Below are positions 25,384 to 34,091 of a stretch of 64,000 nucleotides of DNA, piece after piece. The notes under the pieces were generated by a model, which worked only from the letters and a program-made list of their open reading frames with translations, had not been told where the DNA came from and did not search any database. Each line of letters begins with the position of its first letter. The first letter of the stretch is position 1. Both the position numbers and the translations under genes were made by a program. This DNA is from Rhizobium sophorae (lineage in GTDB: Bacteria > Pseudomonadota > Alphaproteobacteria > Rhizobiales > Rhizobiaceae): NCBI RefSeq assembly GCF_013087515.1, contig NZ_JABFCN010000048.1, positions 1 to 64,000 on the forward strand, read 5' to 3'.

Positions 25384-25935
25384 ATGACGACCATCCGCAC
25401 GCCACGCGAAGTGTATGATTTCTGGTTCGTCAGATGCGGCCGGGAACTGTGGTTCCGCGCGCCGCCGGAGCTTGACGCCGAGATCCGCGAAGGCTTCCGC
25501 GATACGCATCTGGCGCTTGCCGCAGGCGTGAGCGACGAATGGCGGGCCGACCCTGTCAGTCGGCTGGCGGCCGTCATCGTGCTTGACCAGTTTCCCCGCA
25601 ACATCTATCGCGGCACGGCGCTTGCCGTTGCCACCGATGGGCTGGCGCTTCGGGAAGCCAAGCTGGCGCTTGCGGTGGGCGCCGACCGGGCGGTCGAGAG
25701 CGCATGCCGCACCTTCTTCTACATGCCGTTCGAACATGCCGAAAACCTCAGCGAGCAGGAGCGTTCGGTGGAATTGTTCACCGCCCTCGGCGACGAGGAA
25801 TATCGCGATTATGCGATCCGCCACCGCGATGTCATTGCCGCCTATGGCCGTTTTCCGCACCGCAATGCCATGCTCGGGCGGGAGTCGACGGCGGCAGAGC
25901 GCGACTATCTCTCTACGCCCGGCGCCGGTTTCTGA
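25384..25935 (+). CDS. DUF924-family protein
   Basis: A 183-residue cytoplasmic helical protein of the DUF924 family (TPR-like fold). Family marks are the opening VYDFWFVRCGRELWFRAPPELDAEI, VIVLDQFPRNIYRGTALAVATD, FFYMPFEHAENLSEQERSVELF and the end GRFPHRNAMLGRESTAAERDYL. A biochemical function is not established for the family. GGAGGGGG lies a few bases before the ATG. Free-standing between the RIME element and the MscS channel gene. Confidence 0.85.
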   Translation: MTTIRTPREVYDFWFVRCGRELWFRAPPELDAEIREGFRDTHLALAAGVSDEWRADPVSRLAAVIVLDQFPRNIYRGTALAVATDGLALREAKLALAVGADRAVESACRTFFYMPFEHAENLSEQERSVELFTALGDEEYRDYAIRHRDVIAAYGRFPHRNAMLGRESTAAERDYLSTPGAGF

Positions 25936-26027
25936 GCCTTTATAGGGAGCTTCCGCCTTTCTGTCGCCTTTCTTTACTAAGACAAGCTGGCATTCTATTC
26001 CGACGACAACCTTCCCCGGAGGCGCTT

Positions 26028-28565
26028 TTGCGGCTGAGACCGATCCTGCTTCGCACCATTCTTCTGCTGACGCTGGCGGTCGCCGGCGCGCATTTCAAGG
26101 GTGCTGCGGCCTTCGCGCAGGAGCCGCAGGCACCCGCTGCCGCGCAGGAGGCACCGCTTACCGATACGCCGCTCGACCAGGCGACAAAGGAGATCGAAAA
26201 GGCGAAGGTCCAGCTGACGGCACTGCAGGACGGCGCCAAGCAGAATGCCGACAATGACGATGCCCTGGTCGGGCTCGCCACCAAGGCCGACGAGCTCAGC
26301 CGCGCCGTCATTACCATATCGGTCAATCTCAGGCCGCGTTTCGACCAGATCAAGAACAGGCTTGCCGAGATCGGCGATCCGCCGAAGGACGGGCAGCCGC
26401 CCGAGGCGCAGATTGTCGCGGACGAGCGCAATGCGCTTACTGCCGAGCGCGCGCAGATCAACGCGGTGACCGGTGACGCCGAAAACCTGTCGATCGCGGT
26501 AACGAAGCTCCTCAACGAGATCATCGAGATGCGGCGGCGGCTTTTCGCCGACACGCTTTTCAGGCGCACGGAGATCTCAGTCTCGGTGCTCGACGATGCC
26601 GCGAGCGCCTTCGTGCACGAGGTCAGCGAATTCTCGCAGGCTTTGTCGAGCTGGGCCTCTTTCGTCTGGAAGTTCAAGCGGTTCCCGCTGTTTGCCGCGA
26701 TCTTCCTGTCGCTTGCGTCAGCACTCATCCTGCTATCCGGCAGCTATCGGCTGTTCGGCTCGTACCTGCGCCGGGACGAGGCGATCGAGAACCCGTCCTA
26801 TATCGGCCGGCTGTCGATCGCCTTCTGGTCGACGCTGATCCGCACCCTGGCACTCTCGGTACTGCTCGTCACCTCGTTCTTCTTCCTCAACAGCTTCAAT
26901 GTTCTGCGGCCCGACATCGCACCTGTCATCGGCGCCCTGTTCGGAGCGATCGGGCTCGTCTATTTCGTCGGCCGCTTCGTCAACGCTATCTTCGCGCCGC
27001 GCGAACCCCGCTGGCGGCTCGTCAGGCTTTCCAATCTCGGCGCTCGCTCGATCGGCTATTGCCTGCTGGCTATGGCGATCGTCAACGCGCTCGATTATCT
27101 GTTCGGTACGATCGGCGAGGCGATGGGCTCGCCGCTGGTGCTGACCGTGGTCAGGAGCCTGATTGCCGCGCTGATCATCGGCCTGATCCTGATCGCGGTC
27201 TCGTTCGGCAAGCCGATGCTGGCGAAGAACGGCGATCCCGATGCGCCGGGCCGGCATTGGCCGCGCGGCTTGGGGATCATCCTGCGCGTCGTCGGCGCCG
27301 GCCTCATCCTCACCGCGCTGACCGGTTATGTCGGCCTCGCGCGCTTCATCGCCACGCAGCTCATCATCACCGGCGCGGTCATTGCCACCATGTATGTCGG
27401 CCTGCTCTCAGGCAAGGCGATATCCCGGCAGGAAAGCTTCGCCGACACCTTCTTCGCAAGCTTCCTGACGCGCCGTTTCAAGCTTGGGCCGGTGGCGATC
27501 GACCAGGCCGGCCTGCTCGTCGGCCTTGCCATCTACGCGGTGGCGCTGCTCGTCGGCATCCCGCTGATCCTGCTGCTCTGGGGCTTCCATGTGCAGGATC
27601 TGCAGCTTATCGCTTACCGACTGTTCACCGAGGTCAGGCTCGGCGGCATCAGCATCTCGCTGCTCGGCATCTGCACCGGCATCCTCTTGTTTGCCGGCGT
27701 CTACCTGCTGACGCGCTGGCTGCAGCGCTGGCTCGACGGCAATGTGATGGCCAGAAGCCATGTCGATCTTGGCGTGCGCAATTCGGTCAAGACGGGCATC
27801 GGCTATCTCGGCGTCGGCATAGCGGCGATCATCGGCGTTTCGGCGGCCGGCATCGACCTGTCGAGCTTCGCGCTCGTCGCTTCCGCACTATCGGTTGGTA
27901 TCGGTTTCGGCCTCCAGAACATCGTCTCCAACTTCGTCTCCGGCCTGATCCTGCTCGTCGAACGGCCGTTCAAGGTCGGCGACCACGTGGTTTCCGGCAC
28001 GGCCGAAGGCATCGTCAAACGCATTTCGGTGCGCGCCACGGAGATTGAGACCTTCCGCAAGCAGTCGATCATCGTGCCGAATTCCGAGTTGATCAACGGC
28101 CTTGTCGGCAACTGGACGCACCGCAACAAGATCGGCCGCTCGGAAATTCCGGTTTCCGTCGCCTACAACGCCGATCCGCAGCAGGTGATGGACATCCTGC
28201 TCGAGCTGACGGCTAAGATACCGCTCGTCATGCGCAACCCGGAGCCGCATGTCGAATTCCTGCGTTTCGGCCCGTATTCGCTGGATTTCGAGCTGCGCTT
28301 CTTCCTCGCCGACATGGGCGACGGTATGGCGGTGCGCAACAATCTCAGGATAGAGATCCTCAAGCGCTTCAAGGCCGAGGGCATCGAGATCCCGCTGCCA
28401 CAGACCGATCTTACCATCCATCGGGACGCTCGTCCCGCGCTTGCCGATGCGGGCAAGGATCAACCCAACGAGCAGGAAAAATCGGCGGACACGCCAATGC
28501 AGGAGGAAGAGCAGCCGGTGCGGCAATTGCGCAGCAAGACGGCAGACGGCAATCGGAAAGGCTGA
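26028..28565 (+). CDS. Large MscS-family mechanosensitive channel (DUF3772 type)
   Basis: An 845-residue envelope protein. It starts with a signal peptide (about 1-30), a periplasmic coiled-coil and DUF3772 region (about 45-215), then about ten hydrophobic segments (about 220-590) before the MscS core. The pore helix and beta-domain are clear: LSVGIGFGLQNIVSNFVSGLILLVERPFKVGD, then VRATEIETFRKQSIIVPNSELI. Such channels release solutes on hypo-osmotic shock. The TTG at 26028 is chosen because GGAGG lies 5 bases upstream and the signal peptide begins there. The C-terminal tail is charged and probably disordered. Confidence 0.87.
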   Translation: MRLRPILLRTILLLTLAVAGAHFKGAAAFAQEPQAPAAAQEAPLTDTPLDQATKEIEKAKVQLTALQDGAKQNADNDDALVGLATKADELSRAVITISVNLRPRFDQIKNRLAEIGDPPKDGQPPEAQIVADERNALTAERAQINAVTGDAENLSIAVTKLLNEIIEMRRRLFADTLFRRTEISVSVLDDAASAFVHEVSEFSQALSSWASFVWKFKRFPLFAAIFLSLASALILLSGSYRLFGSYLRRDEAIENPSYIGRLSIAFWSTLIRTLALSVLLVTSFFFLNSFNVLRPDIAPVIGALFGAIGLVYFVGRFVNAIFAPREPRWRLVRLSNLGARSIGYCLLAMAIVNALDYLFGTIGEAMGSPLVLTVVRSLIAALIIGLILIAVSFGKPMLAKNGDPDAPGRHWPRGLGIILRVVGAGLILTALTGYVGLARFIATQLIITGAVIATMYVGLLSGKAISRQESFADTFFASFLTRRFKLGPVAIDQAGLLVGLAIYAVALLVGIPLILLLWGFHVQDLQLIAYRLFTEVRLGGISISLLGICTGILLFAGVYLLTRWLQRWLDGNVMARSHVDLGVRNSVKTGIGYLGVGIAAIIGVSAAGIDLSSFALVASALSVGIGFGLQNIVSNFVSGLILLVERPFKVGDHVVSGTAEGIVKRISVRATEIETFRKQSIIVPNSELINGLVGNWTHRNKIGRSEIPVSVAYNADPQQVMDILLELTAKIPLVMRNPEPHVEFLRFGPYSLDFELRFFLADMGDGMAVRNNLRIEILKRFKAEGIEIPLPQTDLTIHRDARPALADAGKDQPNEQEKSADTPMQEEEQPVRQLRSKTADGNRKG

Positions 28566-28677
28566 ACGGGTCATTCAGCCATCATTCACAGCTATATGTG
28601 CATGATCTCCACTATCGGGATCGCTGCCGGGGGCAGCACCGATCGTTCGAGGGGAGGGCGCGTCAGCGCCGCCGCAC

Positions 28678-28944
28678 ATGATGGCAAGATTTGCCGCCGT
28701 TCTGCTTGTCCCGCTGCTTGCCGCAACCGCGGCTGAAGCGGCATCCATCACCAACACCGATCCGGCAGCCGTCGTGCTCGTCATCACCGAGAGCGGCCAG
28801 CGCGTCGAGGTCGTGGTCGATGCCGGCGCTTCGGAAAACCTCTGTGCTTCCGGCTGCTTCATGACAACGCCCGACGGCGACCGCATCGGGCTCGACGGCG
28901 GCGAGACGATCGACATCGTCAAGGGCTCGGCCGTCATCAAGTAG
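28678..28944 (+). CDS. Small exported protein of unknown function
   Basis: An 88-residue protein with a signal peptide (about 1-21, MARFAAVLLVPLLAATAAEAA) and a small beta-rich domain holding two close cysteines in NLCASGCFMTTPDG. It resembles short conserved hypothetical periplasmic proteins of Rhizobiales. The ribosome binding site is poor. Codon use matches its neighbours, and it sits alone between the channel and the MFS gene. Confidence 0.6.
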   Translation: MMARFAAVLLVPLLAATAAEAASITNTDPAAVVLVITESGQRVEVVVDAGASENLCASGCFMTTPDGDRIGLDGGETIDIVKGSAVIK

Positions 28945-28950
28945 CGGCGC

Positions 28951-30186
28951 TCAAGCTTCCCGGGGATGGGGAACAGTTTCCGGCCGGGCAACCGGGCTCG
29001 TCAGCCGCATAATGGCGAAGAATGCGGCAACGGCGACGGTGCTGAGCGATGCAGCGATCGACAGCGACCATGATACGCCGAGATTGCCCATGAGGAAGGC
29101 GAGCGCGAACGGCGCCATCGAGGAGACGACGAGACGGACCGACATGATTTGTCCTTGCCGCCGGCCGTAGCCATCGCTTCCGAAGAGCGCGAGCGGCAAG
29201 GTTCCGTAGACGATGCTGTTAAGACCCGAGCCGAGGCCGAAGACGACGGCGAAGACCAGCGCGCCGGGGACCGAGGGTGCGGTGGCGATGAGGATGACAA
29301 GGGCTGTCGGCAGCAGGACGGCGCAGATGATCGCCAGCATGACTTGTGACAACCTCTCGCCGAAGATCATGTTGATGAGGCGGCTCAGCACCTGCGACGG
29401 GCCGAAGAGTGTTCCGACCACCACTGCCATGGCGCCGAGGCCGAGCGCCGACATCACGGGCACCATATGAACCAGGAGTGCCGCGTTCACGAAGCTTTCC
29501 AAAGCAAAACCCGTCACCATCAGGACAAAGGCCGGCCTGCGCATCGACGGCTGAAGGCCTGGCTCGACGTGCTTTGCGGCTTGTCCCGCCTCGCGCTTGC
29601 GCGTTTCGCTGACGCCACGGGACAGCCAGGCATGAATGGGCAGGCAGACCGCGAGATTGAGGGCGGCGAAGATCAGATAAACGTTCTGCCAGGACATTTG
29701 TTCGTGCAACGCCGTGGTGATCGGCCAGAAGATGGTCGAGGCGAAGCCGGCGATCAGGGTCAGGTAGGTGATGCTGCGCTGGGCGACCCGCGGCCTGATC
29801 TGCACGAGCAGGGCGAAGGCGGCGCCATATTGCACGAGGTTCGATGCGGTCTCGATGGCGATCAGTGCCGCGACGAAGGCGATCTTTCCCGGTGCGAAGG
29901 CGCAAGCGACAAGGGCAGCGGCTGCGATGGCCGAACCTGCCGTCATGATGCGGCCGGCACCGAAGCGATCGATCCAGGTGCCCATGAGAGGTGCTGCCAG
30001 GCCACCGATCAAAAGGGCGGCGGAAAGCGCACCGAAGACCCATTCCGCCGACCAATCAAAACTCCTGGCCATATCAGGCGCAAGAATGCTGAAGCTGTAA
30101 TAGAGCGTCCCGTAGCCGATGATCTGCGTGAGCCCGAGCGCGGCGATGGCGGCTACCGGCGGTCGTTCGGTGCTGACAATTGTCAT
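28951..30186 (-). CDS. MFS transporter, last gene of the arsenic operon (ArsK-like)
   Basis: A 411-residue 12-segment major facilitator. Motif A-like sequence GTWIDRFGAGRIMTAGS follows helix 2, and a long basic loop (RGVSETRKREAGQAAKH) splits the halves. Its ATG overlaps the arsH stop by four bases, tying it to arsenic resistance. MFS proteins in rhizobial ars operons (ArsK) export arsenite, antimonite or trivalent organoarsenicals; that substrate is inferred from context only. Confidence 0.8.
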   Translation of the reverse strand: MTIVSTERPPVAAIAALGLTQIIGYGTLYYSFSILAPDMARSFDWSAEWVFGALSAALLIGGLAAPLMGTWIDRFGAGRIMTAGSAIAAAALVACAFAPGKIAFVAALIAIETASNLVQYGAAFALLVQIRPRVAQRSITYLTLIAGFASTIFWPITTALHEQMSWQNVYLIFAALNLAVCLPIHAWLSRGVSETRKREAGQAAKHVEPGLQPSMRRPAFVLMVTGFALESFVNAALLVHMVPVMSALGLGAMAVVVGTLFGPSQVLSRLINMIFGERLSQVMLAIICAVLLPTALVILIATAPSVPGALVFAVVFGLGSGLNSIVYGTLPLALFGSDGYGRRQGQIMSVRLVVSSMAPFALAFLMGNLGVSWSLSIAASLSTVAVAAFFAIMRLTSPVARPETVPHPREA

Positions 30187-30908
30187 AGGGATCTGAGGCT
30201 CACGCGCTGTTCGAGCTTTTCGGCTTCTTCTTTCCGTTCGCTGTAGCGGTCGGTCAGATAGTTCGAGGCATCACGGGTCAGCAGGGTGAACTTCACCAGT
30301 TCCTCGCAGACGTCGACGACGCGGTCGTAATAGGATGAGGGTTTCATACGGCCGTCCGCGTCGAATTCCTGGAAAGCCTTGGCGACCGAGGACTGATTGG
30401 GGATAGTGATCATCCGCATCCAACGGCCAAGAATGCGGAGCTGGCTTATCGCATTGAAGGACTGGGAGCCGCCGGAGACCTGCATCACCGCCAGCGTCTT
30501 GCCTTGCGTGGGCCGGACCGAGCCGACCGACAATGGAATCCAGTCGATCTGCGCTTTCATGATGCCGGTCATCGCGCCATGACGTTCGGGGCTGACCCAT
30601 ACCTGGCCTTCCGACCATGCCGACCATTCGCGCAGTTCCTGAACTTTTGGGTGGCTCGCCGGCGCTGCATCAGGCAGCGGCAGACCTTCCGGATTGAAGA
30701 TGCGCACTTCGCAGCCGAAATATTCGAGCAGCCACGCGGCCTCCTGTGCGAGGAAGCGGCTGTAGGACACCGCTCGCAGCGAGCCATAAAGGATCAAGAT
30801 GCGAGGCTTGTGCGTCGAGAACGCCGGCCTGAGCGCGTCCGTATCCGGTTGACGCAGATGCATCGGCGATAGGGCAGGCAGATCAGACAATGCGCTTGCC
30901 TCCGGCAT
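30183..30908 (-). CDS. arsH: Arsenical-resistance flavoprotein ArsH
   Basis: A 241-residue NADPH-FMN oxidoreductase. FMN-binding loop GSLRAVSYS at 42-50, the conserved core WVSPERHGAMTGIMKAQIDWIP and GKTLAVMQVSGGSQSFNAISQLRILGRWMRM match ArsH closely. ArsH oxidises trivalent methyl- and aryl-arsenicals to less toxic pentavalent forms. Start at 30908 overlaps the arsC gene end by 26 bases; a later ATG at 30863 would cut the conserved N-terminus. Confidence 0.93.
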   Translation of the reverse strand: MPEASALSDLPALSPMHLRQPDTDALRPAFSTHKPRILILYGSLRAVSYSRFLAQEAAWLLEYFGCEVRIFNPEGLPLPDAAPASHPKVQELREWSAWSEGQVWVSPERHGAMTGIMKAQIDWIPLSVGSVRPTQGKTLAVMQVSGGSQSFNAISQLRILGRWMRMITIPNQSSVAKAFQEFDADGRMKPSSYYDRVVDVCEELVKFTLLTRDASNYLTDRYSERKEEAEKLEQRVSLRSL

Positions 30909-31311
30909 CGAGCACCTTCTCGCCGTCTTCCTTGGTGAAGGCGCCCTGATGCGTTTCCGGCAGGATTTCGAGGACAAGTTCCGACGGCCGCGACAAGCGC
31001 GTACCGAGAGGGGTGACGACGAAAGGCCGGTTGATCAGGATCGGATCTTTCAACATCGCGTCGAGCAATTGCTCGTCGGTAAGATCAGGGTTGTCGAGGC
31101 CGAGCTCCGCATAGGGCGTGCCCTTTTCGCGCATCGCCTCGCGAACGCTCAAACCTGCATCCGCAATTACCTTGATTAGCTGCTCGCGCGACGGCGGGTT
31201 TTTCAGATATTCGATAACGTTGGGCTCAATGCCGGCGTTCCGGATCATCGCAAGGGTGTTGCGCGAAGTGCCGCATTCGGGGTTGTGATAGATCGTAACA
31301 TCTATGGTCAT
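30883..31311 (-). CDS. arsC: Arsenate reductase, glutaredoxin-dependent type
   Basis: A 142-residue ArsC of the E. coli plasmid R773 type. The catalytic Cys13 in HNPECGTSRNT and the arsenate-binding arginines Arg61, Arg95 and Arg108 (AMREKG, INRPFVV, RLSRP) are all in place. It reduces arsenate to arsenite using glutathione and glutaredoxin. Its ATG overlaps the aqpS stop. It is the second arsenate reductase of this operon and belongs to a different, unrelated fold from the first. Confidence 0.92.
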   Translation of the reverse strand: MTIDVTIYHNPECGTSRNTLAMIRNAGIEPNVIEYLKNPPSREQLIKVIADAGLSVREAMREKGTPYAELGLDNPDLTDEQLLDAMLKDPILINRPFVVTPLGTRLSRPSELVLEILPETHQGAFTKEDGEKVLDAGGKRIV

Positions 31312-32015
31312 GAGGCGGATTCCGTCTTGGTGAGGGTTTCAGGATCGCGGGCTTCCATCAGCAGCCATCCCGCGAGGATCAACGCCAGCAAGGCGCCGAG
31401 GACTTCAGCGGCTATAAAGCCCGGTAGATCGATCGGGCGGATGCCGGAAAAGGTGTGCGTCAGCGATCGAGCAATCGCGACGGCGGGATTGGCAAAAGAC
31501 GTGGAGGCGGTGAACCAATAGGCGGCGGTGATATAAAGGCCGACCAACCATGCCACGGCATCGGCGCGAAAGCGCACACCGGCTAAGATGACGAAGACGA
31601 GGCCGAAGGTTGCCGTCACTTCAGAGAGCCATTGCGCGCCGCCGGTGCGCAAGGTTTCCGAGGCCTGCAGCACAGGAAGGGCGAACATCGCATGAGCGAG
31701 CATCGTTCCGGCAATGCCGCCAATGATCTGCGCGGCGATATAGGCGGGAAGGGAGGAGGCAGGCAGTTCGCGTCGGAGCGCAAACACCAGCGACACGACC
31801 GGATTGAAATGAGCCCCGGAAATCGGGCCCAAGATCGTGATCAGGACGACGAGCATCGCCCCCGTTGCCAGCGTATTGCCGAGCAGCGCAAGCGCCGTAT
31901 CGTCCGTCAGGCTATCCGCCATGATGCCCGAGCCGACGACGGTCGCTACGAGCAGCAGCGTGCCGAGCGCTTCGGCGACCAGTCGTCGAGACGGGGGGAA
32001 CACCGGCGCTCTCAT
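31308..32015 (-). CDS. aqpS: Aquaglyceroporin AqpS (arsenite channel)
   Basis: A 235-residue six-helix MIP channel. The two half-helix motifs are NPV (71-73, in GAHFNPVVSL) and NPA (176-178, in SFANPAVAIAR); a changed first box also occurs in related channels. In Sinorhizobium meliloti, AqpS replaces the ArsB/Acr3 pump and lets arsenite made by ArsC flow out. The start at 32015 overlaps the acetyltransferase stop by ATGA; an upstream start (32057) would add only unlikely residues. Confidence 0.9.
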   Translation of the reverse strand: MRAPVFPPSRRLVAEALGTLLLVATVVGSGIMADSLTDDTALALLGNTLATGAMLVVLITILGPISGAHFNPVVSLVFALRRELPASSLPAYIAAQIIGGIAGTMLAHAMFALPVLQASETLRTGGAQWLSEVTATFGLVFVILAGVRFRADAVAWLVGLYITAAYWFTASTSFANPAVAIARSLTHTFSGIRPIDLPGFIAAEVLGALLALILAGWLLMEARDPETLTKTESAS

Positions 32016-32455
32016 GCAGGCAGGCTCCGGACCATCAGGGCGGCCGATGCCGGGCACAGGCTTGCGGCCTGCCGCGTCGTCAGGATCTCGGTCGGCGCTT
32101 CATCGCGGGCGATCGGACGAAAGCCGAGCGATTGAAAGAAGGGGGCGGCTGTTTCTGTCAACAGGTAGGCGGCAGTTGCGCCTTTCCTTTGGGCCTGATC
32201 GAGCAGGCCAAGGGTGATCGCATGGCCGAAACCAAAACCTTGCTGATCGGACAGCACGACTATGGAACGCAGGAGTACAGTCTCGCCATAGAGTTCCAGC
32301 CCGCCGAAGCCGACCGTCTCGGCGCCACGTGAAAACCGATAGAAGCTTCGGCCGGCATCTGTGAGGTCATCGACCGGAAGCCCGGCGCCTGCGAGCGCGC
32401 CGCGAAGTCTGTCGTCGTGCCCTTCCAAGGCCTGCTGGTTCAATTCGAAACCCAT
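32012..32455 (-). CDS. GNAT acetyltransferase, ArsN2-like
   Basis: A 147-residue GNAT-fold protein. The acetyl-CoA loop is in LSDQQGFGFGHAITLGLL, and the C-terminal pattern AAYLLTETAAPFFQSLGFRPIARDEAP ... CPASAALMVRSL matches the ArsN2 group found in ars operons. The ArsN1 group acetylates the antibiotic arsinothricin; for ArsN2-like proteins the substrate is less clear. It overlaps arsC-LMW by one base and aqpS by four. Confidence 0.8.
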   Translation of the reverse strand: MGFELNQQALEGHDDRLRGALAGAGLPVDDLTDAGRSFYRFSRGAETVGFGGLELYGETVLLRSIVVLSDQQGFGFGHAITLGLLDQAQRKGATAAYLLTETAAPFFQSLGFRPIARDEAPTEILTTRQAASLCPASAALMVRSLPA

Positions 32456-32985
32456 CAGCTCGCCTTGGGCTGTTTAATGCTGGCGCCTTCCATTGTGCCG
32501 ATCTGGCGCAGGTGCGATTCCAGGGCGAGCTTGTCGATCGAGGAAAGAGGCAGGCTCAAAAAGGCGCTGATCCGGTTCTTGAGGAAGCGGGCGGCCTGCG
32601 CGAAAGCGCGGCCCTTGTCGACTTCGCTGCCCTCGACGACAGCGGGGTCCTCAACGCCCCAATGGGCGGTCATCGGATGACCGATCCAGACGGGACAAGC
32701 CTCGCCGGCAGCGCTGTCGCAAACCGTAAAGATGAAGTCCATCTCCGGAGCGCCCGGCTCGGCGAATTCGTCCCAGCTCTTTGAGCGGAAGCCGACTGTT
32801 GGGTATCCCTGCGCCGCAAGCTCCTTCAGCGCATAGGGATTGACTTCACCCTTCGGCTGGCTGCCGGCCGAATAGGCCTTGAATCGACCCTTGCCTTCGG
32901 TCTCCAGGATGGATTCCGCCAGGATCGAGCGGGCAGAATTGCCCGTGCAGAGAAAGAGCACATTGTAAACGCGGTCAGGGGTCAT
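32455..32985 (-). CDS. Arsenate reductase, low-molecular-weight phosphatase type
   Basis: A 176-residue protein of the LMW tyrosine phosphatase/arsenate reductase fold. The P-loop CX5R is Cys13 to Arg19 (FLCTGNSARS), and a second cysteine lies in FTVCDSA, suitable for a thiol relay. A C-terminal extension of about 35 helical residues goes beyond the classical ArsC end. It overlaps arsR by four bases. With the Grx-type ArsC in the same operon the cell has two unrelated arsenate reductases. Confidence 0.88.
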   Translation of the reverse strand: MTPDRVYNVLFLCTGNSARSILAESILETEGKGRFKAYSAGSQPKGEVNPYALKELAAQGYPTVGFRSKSWDEFAEPGAPEMDFIFTVCDSAAGEACPVWIGHPMTAHWGVEDPAVVEGSEVDKGRAFAQAARFLKNRISAFLSLPLSSIDKLALESHLRQIGTMEGASIKQPKAS

Positions 32986-33338
32986 TGCAGTTTCTCCTTC
33001 ATTTTAGGGGTACAGCAGGCCGCAACCTCCGCGGCAGGTGCGCAGATTTCTGGATGCCCTGAACAACAATCTTCCATCAGGAAGCGAACCAAGCCGCCAA
33101 GCGCCTCGTAGTTTGCGGTGTAAATGATCGACCGGGATTCACGCTGCTGCGCGATCAGGCCCGACCGTTCGAGCTCCTTCAGGTGGAAGGAGATATTAGA
33201 GGGCGACACCTCCGCCTTCTCGGCGATCGCGCCTGCCGCCATGCCGTCGGGACCCGAAACCACGAGCATGCGGACGATGTGAAGGCGGGTTTCCTGCGAG
33301 AGCGCGCCGAATGCTATGAGGGCTTGACGTTGATCCAT
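32982..33338 (-). CDS. arsR: Arsenite-responsive repressor ArsR
   Basis: A 118-residue ArsR/SmtB winged-helix repressor. DNA-binding helix SPSNISFHLKELERSGLI (45-62), wing SRSIIYTAN, and a C-terminal cysteine group (Cys91, 92, 99, 108, 109) in place of the alpha3 CVC site of the E. coli protein. This C-terminal arrangement is like that described for Acidithiobacillus-type ArsR. First gene of the operon; probably binds the palindrome at 33341-33364. Confidence 0.92.
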   Translation of the reverse strand: MDQRQALIAFGALSQETRLHIVRMLVVSGPDGMAAGAIAEKAEVSPSNISFHLKELERSGLIAQQRESRSIIYTANYEALGGLVRFLMEDCCSGHPEICAPAAEVAACCTPKMKEKLQ

Positions 33339-33340
33339 AT

Positions 33341-33364
33341 TTCAATAATCCTTGAATCATTGAA
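33341..33364. promoter_or_regulatory. Probable ArsR operator
   Basis: An imperfect 24-base palindrome, TTCAAT at 33341 facing ATTGAA at 33359-33364 with further inner pairs, lies between arsR and the divergent DUF6428 gene. Its position and form suit an ArsR operator that controls both directions. Confidence 0.6.
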
Positions 33365-33380
33365 ACGAGGATTAGCGCAA

Positions 33381-33905
33381 ATGAATGTCATCGACAACAG
33401 CAAAATTCAAGAGAACGACATCGATCTCGGCCTGCTGCTTAGTGTGCTTACCGGCGCCAAGGATTCTCCGCTGATTTTCTATTATGACGGCAAGGCGGTG
33501 AACCCTGGCTATCATGTCACCGAGGTCAAGGCGGGCCAATTCTCGGCGTTGGATTGCGGCGCCAATCCCGAAGCGTGGGCGGAAATATTCATCCAGCTCT
33601 GGGATATCGAGGAACGCGACCGCACACATATGCCGGCCGGCAAGTTCCATGCAATCATCCGCAAAGTTTCCGATCACGTGCAAGTGGATGGTTCGGCGAA
33701 GCTGACCTTCGAGGTCAGTGACGGGGTGCGGCCAATGCAGCTTTATTGCGCGGCGATGCCGATTCTCAGCGCCGGCGCCGTCCATGTTTCACTTTCGCCG
33801 CGACCGGCAAGCTGCAAGCCGCGCGACCGCTGGCTGGCAGAGGAAAACAGCAAGGCGGCGGCCTGCTGCGGGCCGCAAGCGGCAACGAGCGGCTGCTGCG
33901 CATAA
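33381..33905 (+). CDS. DUF6428-family protein, divergent from arsR
   Basis: A 174-residue soluble protein that I place in DUF6428, a family often beside arsR. The domain (about 10-135) includes GYHVTEVKAGQFSALDCGANPEAWAEIFIQLWD. The last 13 residues hold two vicinal cysteine pairs (162-163 and 172-173, CCGPQAATSGCC), echoing the arsenite-binding cysteines of ArsR. Such pairs could bind trivalent arsenic; this is inference. Start is the ATG right after the operator. Confidence 0.72.
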   Translation: MNVIDNSKIQENDIDLGLLLSVLTGAKDSPLIFYYDGKAVNPGYHVTEVKAGQFSALDCGANPEAWAEIFIQLWDIEERDRTHMPAGKFHAIIRKVSDHVQVDGSAKLTFEVSDGVRPMQLYCAAMPILSAGAVHVSLSPRPASCKPRDRWLAEENSKAAACCGPQAATSGCCA

Positions 33906-33926
33906 GGACACATAAGATCGGGTGCT

Positions 33927-34091
33927 GGCGAGAATGCCTGGTCGCTCATTGATCCCGGCTTTACGGCGGTGTTTCTGTTCAACGCTCTGCACGGAGTGGT
34001 CAACCAGCCCGGCATCGGTGAGACGCGCCGAATTGCTGCGGGCGCTTTAGGGGCATTTCCTACGTGGGCTGGGATTGCCGTCAGGCATTGA
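33927..34091 (+). pseudogene. C-terminal remnant resembling a TetR-type regulator
   Basis: In one plus frame 54 codons read AWSLIDPGFTAVFLFNALHG and then VVNQPGIGETRRIAAGALGAF before a TGA. The DP-F-A-LF-ALHG-V pattern is common in the effector domain of TetR regulators. There is no DNA-binding part and no start codon. Weak by-eye assignment. Confidence 0.3.

Noticed and set aside
25704..26027. N-terminal extension of the MscS channel gene
   Set aside because: It overlaps the DUF924 gene in another frame; the TTG at 26028 has GGAGG upstream and begins a signal peptide.
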